DNA from: Leptasterias polaris | Lineage: Eukaryota; Echinodermata; Asteroidea; Forcipulatida; Asteriidae | Reading direction: 5' to 3' | Length of the DNA: 64,000 nt | Assembly (NCBI GenBank): GCA_037783415.1 | Contig: JAZGTN010000094.1 | Location: 558,001 to 622,000, forward strand | Shown here: positions 27,301-39,300 of the stretch, in pieces | Position numbering within the stretch: the stretch's first letter is position 1 | How the letters are laid out: the number at the start of each line of letters is the position of its first letter | Position numbers and translations under genes: made by a program | Notes under the pieces: model-generated | The model's database searches: none | The model's input: the letters and a program-made list of their open reading frames with translations, nothing else | Told to the model about the DNA's origin: nothing

Positions 27301-30300
27301 TTCATATCGGCCATCTGTCGGCTTCTCCTGAATCTGTTAGCTTTGTCTCCCAAAGAAACCAACCATTCTATTGAGGAATACAACATTAACCAAAGCTTGA
27401 TCAGGTGAGAATGTAATCAGGACTCATAACCAATCCCAAAATGTGCATTATTCGGTTTACCAAAGCTTGATCAGGTGAGAATGTAATCAGGACTCATAAC
27501 CAATCCCAAAATGTGCATTATTCTGTTTACCAAAGCTTGATCAGGTGAGAATGTAAACAGGACTCATAACCAATCCCAAAATGTGCATTATTCGGTTTAC
27601 CAAAGCTTGATCAGGTGAGAATGTAATCAGGACTCATAACCAATCCCAAAATGTGCATTATTCTGTTTACCAAAGCTTGATCAGGTGAGAATGTAAACAG
27701 GACTCATAACCAATCCCAAAATGTGCATTATTCGGTTTACCAAAGCTTGATCAGGTGAGAATGTAATCAGGACTCATAACCAATCCCAAAATGTGCATTA
27801 TTCTGTTTACCAAAGCTTGATCAGGTGAGAATGTAAACTGGACTCATAACCAATCCCAAAATGTGCATTATTCTGTTTACCAAAGCTTGATCAGGTGAGA
27901 ATGTAAACTGGACTCATAACCAATCCCAAAATGTGCATTATTCGGTTTACCAAAACTTGATCAGGTGAGAATGTAAACAGGACTCATAACCAATCCCAAA
28001 ATGTGCATTATTCTGTTTACCAAAGCTTGATCAGGTGAGAATGTAAACAGGACTCATAACCAATCCCAAAATGTGCATTATTCGGTTTACCAAAGCTTGA
28101 TCAGGTGAGAATGTAATCAGGACTCATAACCAATCCCAAAATGTGCATTATTCTGTTTACCAAAGCTTGATCAGGTGAGAATGTAAACTGGACTCATAAC
28201 CAATCCCAAAATGTGCATTATTCTGTTTACCAAAGCTTGATCAGGTGAGAATGTAAACTGGACTCATAACCAATCCCAAAATGTGCATTATTCTGTTTAC
28301 CAAAGCTTGATCAGGTGAGAATGTAATCAGGACTCATAACCAATCCCAAAATGTGCATTATTCTGTTTACCAAAGCTTGATCAGGTGAGAATGTAATCAG
28401 GACTCATAACCAATCCCAAAATGTGCATTATTCTGTTTACCAAAGCTTGATCAGGTGAGAATGTAAACTGGACTCATAACCAATCCCAAAATGTGCATTA
28501 TTCTGTTTACCAAAGCTTGATCAGGTGAGAATGTAAACTGGACTCATAACCAATCCCAAAATGTGCATTATTCTGTTTACCAAAGCTTGATCAGGTGAGA
28601 ATGTAATCAGGACTCATAACCAATCCCAAAATGTGCATTATTCTGTTTACCAAAGCTTGATCAGGTGAGAATGTAAACTGGACTCATAACCAATCCCAAA
28701 ATGTGCATTATTCTGTTTACCAAAGCTTGATCAGGTGAGAATGTAAACAGGACTCATAACCAATCCCAAAATGTGCATTATTCGGTTTACCAAAGCTTGA
28801 TCAGGTGAGAATGTAAACAGGACTCATAACCAATCCCAAAATGTGCATTATTCGGTTTACCAAAGCTTGATCAGGTGAGAATGTAAACAGGACTCATAAC
28901 CAATCCCAAAATGTGCATTATTCGGTTTACCAAAGCTTGATCAGGTGAGAATGTAAACTGGACTCATAACCAATCCCAAAATGTGCATTATTCGGTTTAC
29001 CAAAGCTTGATCAGGTGAGAATGTAAACAGGACTCATAACCAATCCCAAAATGTGCATTATTCTGTTTACCAAAGCTTGATCAGGTGAGAATGTAATCAG
29101 GACTCATAACCAATCCCAAAATGTGCATTATTCTGTTTACCAAAGCTTGATCAGGTGAGAATGTAAACAGGACTCATAACCAATCCCAAAATGTGCATTA
29201 TTCTGTTTACCAAAGCTTGATCAGGTGAGAATGTAATCAGGACTCATAACCAATCCCAAAATGTGCATTATTCTGTTTACCAAAGCTTGATCAGGTGAGA
29301 ATGTAAACAGGACTCATAACCAATCCCAAAATGTGCATTATTCTGTTTACCAAAGCTTGATCAGGTGAGAATGTAATCAGGACTCATAACCAATCCCAAA
29401 ATGTGCATTATTCTGTTTACCAAAGCTTGATCAGGTGAGAATGTAAACAGGACTCATAACCAATCCCAAAATGTGCATTATTCTGTTTACCAAAGCTTGA
29501 TCAGGTGAGAATGTAAACAGGACTCATAACCAATCCCAAAATGTGCATTATTCTGTTTACCAAAGCTTGATCAGGTGAGAATGTAAACAGGACTCATAAC
29601 CAATCCCAAAATGTGCATTATTCTGTTTACCAAAGCTTGATCAGGTGAGAATGTAATCAGGACTCATAACCAATCCCAAAATGTGCATTATTCTGTTTAC
29701 CAAAGCTTGATCAGGTGAGAATGTAAACAGGACTCATAACCAATCCCAAAATGTGCATTATTCTGTTTACCAAAGCTTGATCAGGTGAGAATGTAAACAG
29801 GACTCATAACCAATCCCAAAATGTGCATTATTCTGTTTACCAAAGCTTGATCAGGTGAGAATGTAATCAGGACTCATAACCAATCCCAAAATGTGCATTA
29901 TTCTGTTTACCAAAGCTTGATCAGGTGAGAATGTAAACAGGACTCATAACCAATCCCAAAATGTGCATTATTCTGTTTACCAAAGCTTGATCAGGTGAGA
30001 ATGTAATCAGGACTCATAACCAATCCCAAAATGTGCATTATTCTGTTTACCAAAGCTTGATCAGGTGAGAATGTAAACAGGACTCATAACCAATCCCAAA
30101 ATGTGCATTATTCTGTTTACCAAAGCTTGATCAGGTGAGAATGTAATCAGGACTCATAACCAATCCCAAAATGTGCATTATTCGGTTTACCAAAGCTTGA
30201 TCAGGTGAGAATGTAAACAGGACTCATAACCAATCCCAAAATGTGCATTATTCTGTTTACCAAAGCTTGATCAGGTGAGAATGTAATCAGGACTCATAAC

Positions 30301-33300
30301 CAATCCCAAAATGTGCATTATTCGGTTTACCAGGAGTACAAGATATTTTACAGAGCTTATGATCAGATATTATACAAATATTGGATTCATGCGATTGCAT
30401 TGTCGAATAATATAATCACAAGGTGAAATCTGGACTATTTCATTTCATGAGGCAAGGTCGGGTGAAATGGGAAAGCCAGATTTCACCAAGTAATTAGGTT
30501 CTGCGACAATACACGAACAAAAAACATTCAATATTTGTATTATATAACATACACATAGATCCTTGTCATTTATCTAATCAGAAGGTCCCTCAGACGCTCC
30601 CCCCCCCCAAAAAAAAACACTTTTATTTTTATAAATATTAATAATAATAAAAGATTTTGGGTTGAACAAAGAAAAATTGACTAGAGCGGGATTTGAACCA
30701 ACGACCTCCGGTTTAACGTGCCGGCGCTCTACCAACTGAGCTATCTAGCCCTAATAATAAAAGAAATAAAGTAAATAAAATAAATAAATAAATAATAGAT
30801 AAAATAAGATTAAAATAAATATATATATAAAACTATTTTAAAAAAGAAAACATGGAAAAAAAGGTAATAATACTAGACTTAAATTTTTGTTGCATAACAA
30901 AAACGAGGTGTTCGGCATGATATTAAAATGTTGGTCGTAATACATCCCAGCTGTCGTATTCGTAATTTTAAAAAAGCCATCACTTGTCAAGTAATGGACA
31001 AAATATATGACAAGTACTGTACACGAAGTAAATTGCGACGTTTTTTGTAAACGATGATATTTACATAAATCTTACAATTTTCATCGCCGTGTCTGAGAGA
31101 CATACTCAGCGGGCCTAGAGCGCCTTCGGCAGGCATGGTCACGTCGATCAACGTGCCGTCGGTCTCGATGTTTGATGAGAAGCGAACCAATTTCGATCTT
31201 TTTCAGATTGAGTTTAAGTCAGTTATTAAACGTCATACATATTACTAAATCAGGTGGACATCTCAGTGAGAACTCGTCTTCTGTTCGTTGTTTACCATCA
31301 AACCATCAGACGGGCAAAAGGGAAATCACTTAAGTTTAACTTCGCACGAGTTAACGATAAACTCATCGTGCCAAACACCATGTTTTGTTCGATGACATTT
31401 GACATGTCCAGCTGCACACATACACAATACATGGCTGGACTACACACAAGCCTCGTGGACTTACGACACTGTCATCAATGGAGCGGAACAGCCAGCCACA
31501 CACAGCGCTGTGTAGTTAACATGCAGGTTAATACATACGTGGGCTTTATCGTCCGATTTTGAAGAAAATATTCAAAGGCAAACTTTGACCTTCCGGTACG
31601 ACCAGAAGAAGGGGTTATACGATTTTGGAGTTAACTTTTCAAATATAGCCCCAGTCTTGATCTATCAGATGCTCAATTATGAATATCATAGTTGTAAAAT
31701 TCAAAGACATACAGCGTATAGCAAATGGTAACTTTTTAAACTTAAAAACCTTGTAATTTGACACCTGATGACGTCACCATGACGTCACTGAAGCGGTTTC
31801 ATCTCCTAATGGTTATCTAACTATATGTAAAGTTTCAAGTTTATATGAGCTTGGGAAGTGTGCTTTTGTTAGCGGACAATCGCGGGGGATAAGAAGAAGA
31901 AGAAGTATTAACTAGATATAAGTTTTTGTTGCGAGCACAAAAACAAGGTGTTCGGGAATTTTTTTCCTCCCAGGACCAAGCATTTACTACTCAGTATATA
32001 GATCTTGAACCTGCACCTTTAAGGTGACGTCATGTCACACTCGATGACGTCATCGTGGTGTGAACACATTTTGTGGATGTAACATATCCCAACTTGGATA
32101 CATGCAAAGTTTCAGCTTGATTACCAAAGTCGTTCTGTACTCATAAATCTTGTAAGAACTAGCAGTGGCTCAAATGTAATTGAATTTGGTAAATATGACT
32201 CTGTTAGAAATGTGTACGATAAGTTTTTATCAAAAGTTAGTGAATGAGTCTATTTAGAAACAAATTATTCCACAAGTACTTTCACAAGAGTTACTTCCTT
32301 CCATTGTTTGAACCCAATAAAGTTACCCTTTTCCCGTGCAATTTGGACTTCATGTATTACATACTGAAGTCTCTACTCATATCACGCATAGAACAGAAGC
32401 ACCACAATGACCTAACTATGTCCCGAGTTTACATTAATCCACTAATCCCAAAATGTCTGTAGCGCCCGCTAGAGTTGACTTTTGAATTGCGAGTTTATTT
32501 ACTTAATTGGTTTTTGGACGGCCATTGGATGGAAGTATAATGTTTCTTGATATGATCGGCTGGTTCCCTTTACTTGTTTTTATAATGATCACATATGAAA
32601 TAATCGTGTACGATTTTTTTCAAAACAAAGCTTACATGTTTAGAATGATAGAACATAAGAATTAAGTGTTTGACGGGTCAATAATGTCCTTTCATACAGA
32701 GCAACATTAATTTTTCAAATTCCCTTTCATTTTGGTTGCACATCTTAAAACGAGCCTTTTGAATTACTCACAAGTACAACTATCATGTATGCCACTCACT
32801 GAAGTTTTTTATTTTTCAATGGATATTGATTATTTATTTATTAATAAATCCGACTATATGCAAATCATGTTGACATTATTAAGTTACAATTCTTATAAGT
32901 TTTAACGGGTTTTCAAATACTGTGATTTGGCTTCTCATGTATCGGTGCATGATACTTTGATTGTTCAATACATATGCACTGATGATGATGTCGTTAAAAT
33001 AAGTCGAGCATAGTGTGAGCTATTGGTTGCATTTTTAAAAATAGCTTGCTTGATTTTTAGACATTAGTCTTCATACAGAACGGTTTCTTAAATTTATAAA
33101 ATTGAAAGAAAAGACACTTGTTTTTAAAAATTATGCAGGATAAAGGCAAGTCATGAAGACGGCAGTTTTAGCTTCTCGTGAATTTTAACTAATTAAATAT
33201 TATTAATTAGTTAATAACTATTTCTACCTGTATGGTGCATCATACACTCGGCAAGGAATTAGGGAATGGAACACAACAATGATTATGAAATCTTTCACTG

Positions 33301-36300
33301 GAGACCATTCGGGTACTGGATGTGTTGTATATTCTGAAGAAGAAAAAAACAATTATATACAAAGTATGACTCGAAGCAATGTAAGTCAAGCTGAAACTGC
33401 TCAATTTCATAAAATTCAAGACTTACTAAAATTCAAGACTTACAACATTTCATGATTATATAATAATAATAATAATAATTTATTGAATTTATATTGCGCT
33501 CAACAATACAACATATCAGAGTAAAGAAATTACGCAAGAAAAAATTAGTGGAAGGTGCACATCATGTTTTTGATGTGAACAACTTATAAACGAAACCTTA
33601 TTAGGGGAAACGTTATCGAAGGGTTTTCAAATAATTATGTCATAATACAAAGTTGACGGAAAACATTCATCAGTCTGACCATTTTCTGACTATTATAGTG
33701 ACACAGCCAACAATCATACCAATCCCTCCATTGCCCAATTCTATCTCTTCGACGTTCATACTAAACGTTCCTTGGTTTTAAAAACATTTCACCAACGTCA
33801 CCACTTGATGATACAGGATAAACTTTATAACGTAATTGTGCATTAAATAAAAGAATCATTTTGAAAAGCATTGATGTTCACACAAAAACTTACCGTTTTA
33901 GTCCCGTGTAGCAACGATAAACACATGCCGTGAGGAGGGTCTGAAGCACCCTTCACGATCCGATGACACATCCTTCCTTCTCGGAGTGTGATCAAAACAT
34001 AACCAATGTTCGTCCTTTTCTGCTTGCATTTTCTCACAAAATTAATACTCATATGAATCACTGAAGTAGGTGGCCATCTCAGCGAAACTTTGTCTTTAAT
34101 TCCATTTTGATCATTAAGCAACGAGAATGGCGAATAGGGGAACAATTAGACGCTGAATATGAGCGGAATTCAGATCTATAATGTCAGTACGCCATTGATA
34201 AGTTGGAAGTACGATGACCTGTGGCGTGCAACTGTACGCCAGCATGCAATACACAGTACACAGTCTTCGTGGACTGCTCAATGTCTTCAAAGTCGCAGTG
34301 TATTACACGTGGCGGTGTGCTTCTGCGAGTTGATACATTGGTTTTTGGACGGCCATTGGATGGAAGTATAATGTTTCTTAACGGCTGGTTCCCTTTATGA
34401 TCACATATGAAATAATCGTGTACGATTTTTTTCACAACAATGCTTACATGTTTAGAATGATAGAACATAAGAATCAAGTGTTTGACGGGCGCGGGCATCG
34501 ATCTGCATCCAAATTTCCATGGTAGTCGCTTTGGAATCAAAACCCAATATTTTTGAATGATTATCCACTTGATTACAAGCCTAAAGATGTTATTCAAAAT
34601 AATAAATGAAGTTGCCACCATTCCTGTGTCTATGAATGCAACAAAACATCAGCAGCTCGTGACCGTAGTTTTTATCTAGCGCCCTCTGTGTAAAGGCCGC
34701 GCTGATGTAACACATCCCAGCCTAAATACTGTCTTGCAAAGTTTAAGCTTGATGCCAAAGTTGTTCTGTACGTATTAGATCTTGTAAAACACTACCTTGG
34801 TGGTAATATAACTTGAAAATTGATGACGTCATGCAGACGTCATCACTTCATATTTTATAAATTCATTACCTTTCAAGTTTCAAAAGCCTAGCATTTGTTT
34901 GTTAACGAGGTTTGCATGGACGGCTGTTTTAGAGACTAACAAAGCGTGTTGTCAAAAGCAGGTTGCGCGAACCTTGAACAGAGACTAGACCACAAACTTG
35001 TTTATTGGACTTTGAACCTTGTGGTTGATTTTCCCACCGGTTCAGATCACATAGTGTGAGTGTATCCCGTGGTTTAACAGCGGGTCGATAAATACCCGTA
35101 ATAATTGGTCAATATTTCAAATATTTGTATAAAAAAAAGGAAGGACGTCATCATGTTGTTTCTTTAGATTTACATAGTCAATATCACTGTCTTTCAACAT
35201 GCCAAGTTTCAACTCAGTCAAACTTGTGGTTTTGTAAATACACGGCTTCAAAAAGTAAACCTTTAAGGCGATACCACGTGACACACGATGACGTCATCAA
35301 TCTAAAACTTCACACATATGTTGTCTGCATGAAGGTCATCATGTATACCAATTTCGAAACGATTATCATAAACTTCGCCACAGACATCTAGTAAAAGTGT
35401 ATTTTTAATTGTTTTCAACCTGCCGCTAGAGGGCGCTCTTGACTTTTATGACGTCACTTGTCTTATTTTTTTAAACCAGACTCTTGCTCGACTATAACAC
35501 CGTTAAAAAAAACTTCAAAAAGTGTGCCACTTTTAAATTACAAGGCACTTCCTGTTTCTTCCTGTTTCGACCGGAAGTAGAGGTCAAGTCATGTCACGCA
35601 CACAATAAAAAATGAAGACCCATATTATCTCTATATAATCCCGCAAAAAGTAACCGACGGTCTCTTCATCTTGATTTGATATGGATTTTCAAAGATTAAA
35701 TTTTAAAATTTTAAAAACCTTGTAACTTGACACCTGATGACGTCATCATGACGTAAATGAAACGGTTTCGTCTCCTAATGGTTATCTAACTATGGTAAAA
35801 ATTTCAAATTTATATGAGCTTGGGAAGTGTGCTTTTGTTATCAAATCAAGATGAAGAGACCGTCGGTTACTTAAAAAGTAACACCTAAAAAGTAAGAAAA
35901 AAAACCGGAACAAAAACAAGAGGTGTTCCGGGCGGAGTGCCCGAACACCTAATTAATATATCTATTAAAATATTAGCTATAATTTTTCTTATCAAGTGAT
36001 GACGAGGTAATCTTATTTTTATAAATTAACTGCTTCGGTAAATGAAAGTAATGTGTATGAAAAGAATTGTGTTTCATGCCCACATGTGCAGCAGGAGTTC
36101 TTGTTCAACCTGTGGACCCTCCTGTGTACATCTTGGCATGGTACATTGGAAGCATATGACTTAGTGTAGTGTTAATCCTATATCTAGGTAGTCACAGCCT
36201 CAGGAACGAGGTCTTACCCTAGGTCCCTCTGTGTCAATCACAGGAACTCACTCACAACAAGTAGAGTGATACACTATCTTAGTATGTTTATTAAAAGCAA

Positions 36301-39300
36301 GTAAGATAGCACCCCATTTGCTGTTCTATTGTTAATTGTTCTCATAATTTGTTCTTTTCCAAACAAAGCAATGTCAATGAGAGAATGTTATAGACATGGA
36401 TCTTAGATGAGAACTTCCTCCAATTCTTACTTAATATCTACCTGTTATTTTTTGTTTCTGGTCAACATTAATATAACTTGAGTGTTCATTGTACAGGTAT
36501 GTGTATCATAATTTGTGAGGAGTTTTTGTAGTCTTTATGTGCAAGGTATACACTTAAACACGACTCACTCTAAACAATGTCTTAGCAATCATGATGACTA
36601 ATGAATAGATGTGACAGTTGTGATGAACATAGAGCTGTATGAGATGACCAACATGGCTGGATGATGTGAATTCCTATTGTAGTACTGATGCTCTTAAGGG
36701 AAGGCGTTTGTTTCTACATCCTTTGGATATACAGTCACACAAAATAAATGAATACATGAATATATGTAATTTAGTGTTTGACTTGGCCCTGTGGCAAGGC
36801 AGTACATGAAACATGAAAATTTATTTCATACATTAATACGCTTAGTAGAGTTGGAACAGCAATGAAATTACATATTAAACCCACACTAACACTACCATAA
36901 ATCTACTGAAATCCAACAACAGGTTTTGCTGTATTTAATTGCAGTCAATGTACTACATGGCCAAACCCACCATGCTCAGTGTGAGGCCAGCTTTATCAAT
37001 ATCATTAGAGTCCACACAAAGATGTTGGATTCTGATGGATTCAATAACTGCTTCAAATCAATAGCTGTTTTGACACCAAAAACACTTGATATTGTACATT
37101 GTTTTATTTAAATTTCCCCCCAAATCTTTCCATTCCAGCAGTCCATTACACTGTTGCACATGAAAATCCATACTAGGCACTCGTTTTCACTCAAATCACA
37201 AATTCCAATTTCCTTAATTATAATTACAGTGCCATCGTGATGACATTATGTGTCAAACTACATTAACTTAAATTTTAAACAGTTCATTATATCAAACTCT
37301 GTAACTACATGTATACCACGGATATGTACAACCTATACATCATCAGAAAAGTATTAGAAAATAAAAGTTAACAAGTATGCTGACTTGAACCCTTTTTGAC
37401 CTTATCTTTCAGTCGAAACCAGAAGTTAAAGTGAAAAATATTTCCTGGCCCTACTTTGTGGTCTGTAGCTAATATAAAAGGAAATCTGACATGGTTCCTG
37501 TGTATGAAATGACAACTGGTTCATGTCCTTTCCAAATATTTAAATGATGATGTCATCACATTTTACTGTGCCAGTTTTATGCCAAGATTATATTGATATA
37601 AACCAAACTTCACCAAAATCAATACACACAAAAAGTAAGCTAAATTGTGAATTTTTGAAATAAAATTGACAAAGTGAAATGAAAGTTATGTTGATAAGGT
37701 GCTGTATTCTGGGCAATCAGAAAATCACATGTTGCGTTGTCCCATTGCAACCAACGCCCCAACACCTGTCATGTTACCGTCTTCTTTCATCCAACAGTTC
37801 TCAGCCTGTACATGCAGTGTTTAAAGTTCACATAAACTTGAAACTTCTAATATGATCCCATTATGAAACAAATACTGGAACAGCTCTAGCTAGCTGGGTA
37901 TTCATCACTAACCCAACTGATTCAGTTCCAGTTTGGGGTTTTTCTTTCTTGCGAGATAAGTGAATTTTGTGAATAACTATACAACACAAACCTGTAATTA
38001 TCCGATCAAGGATTATAACGGTATTGTTTGTTCAAATGTTGTAGATTGATTGATGTTGAGCACATCTCAGGTCTCTTGCATCATCTGTCAGTGACATCTA
38101 CTCAAGAACAGAGGAAGATTCTTCTTCAGTTGTCAGCACATCTTACAATGTGCAGAGATATCTTGGAGCTTCTTCAAGCTTACAAGCAGACACAGAATCC
38201 TAGCAAATCTCTTACAGCTAATATTGACACTACAGAAATAGTGCTTGCTTGTAGATTGCTTGGTATATCAAGCACAGAGGCAACAGGTAAGTACAAGAGT
38301 GCAGTTCAACATAATGTAAGAATGTGGTGGCACCATGTAGTTGAATCTCTCTTCTGAGCTTATGTGTGGTTCTGAATGGAACCGATGGACTCAACGTTTC
38401 AGATGGTATACTCTGTATATATAGACCTCACATTTGTTCTTTTTGTTTGCAGTATTATGAAACAAAGTTACAAGGTTCACAGAAAAAGAGCAGTTGCCTA
38501 GTAGTCGATATCAGAGCATGTTGTCTGACACAGTTGAAACTCATGAAATGCTTACTCCATATAAGTCACACAGTCTACAGACTGTAGATTATTTAACGTC
38601 ATAAAGCAATCTATTCTTTCGAAATTGGTTGTAAAACTATTTGTGCACTCAATTCTGTTGCACCCATCATGATGTGAAAGTGTATAGTGGTACCAACTTG
38701 ACCAATTACCCCATGTAATGTTTCACATCAACTGGCTGTTTCTGTTTCTTGTTAAAGACCAATTTATAGCTTGAGGTAAGTCATATGGGAATACACTGAC
38801 CATTTGTTTGCCATGGGACAGCTGCATGTTATCATTTAACAGGAAATATTTACCTTTTGTTATGTAAACTGAATCATCTTCTACTAAAGGAAGGCACTAC
38901 GTTGTCTTTAACTCTCGAGGGATTTACATGCAAAGTAGTGTTACGTACAGGTACCTGTTTCCATTGTTTCCTTCTTGTTTTGTTTTTTTCTTCAGTTTGG
39001 ATATGATGATTAGTGCAAGCTTGACAGCCAGAATATAGTATATTTAAATTCAGGTCTTTAGTGATTTCACAGTACACAAGTAACTCCCCAAGTTGTCTAG
39101 TATTAATGTTGTTAACTGGGTTTTTTCATAGTCAACAAAGGTGATATTACACGAATGTATTTGTCATGCACCAATCTTGACTTACAAGCAAATGGCTACA
39201 GATTAATGTTAATAATTAAATAATTTGATAAAGAGGAGTATTGCTAATTTGCTAATGCATCAAAACAAAACGGTGTGACTTTGAGTTTGCTCTAAAATCG

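Larger units (their letters stand above)
30871..35960. repeat. Cluster of diverged repeat modules (Helitron-like or fold-back family)
   Basis: Two starts with the same design: a (C)TAG followed by a TTTTTGT...ACAAAAA hairpin and (A/G)AGGTGTTCGG, at 30872-30915 and 31911-31955. One terminal hairpin AGGTGTTCCGGGC...GCCCGAACACCT lies at 35921-35950. Internal modules occur twice or more: 31745-31875 matches 35715-35840; 32505-32680 matches 34333-34490; 32100-32160 resembles 34735-34795. TGACGTCA-type palindromes are frequent. Hairpin ends suggest Helitron/Helentron relatives, but no Rep/helicase gene is present. Confidence 0.45.

Noticed and set aside
30679..30751. Functional tRNA-Asn gene on the minus strand
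   Set aside because: Anticodon loop is good, but T and acceptor stems have several mismatches and a deleted sister copy exists, which fits a SINE head better.
31254..31562. 102-codon plus-strand ORF
   Set aside because: Lies in a repeat module whose opposite strand better resembles a decayed exon; no start context or neighbours support it.
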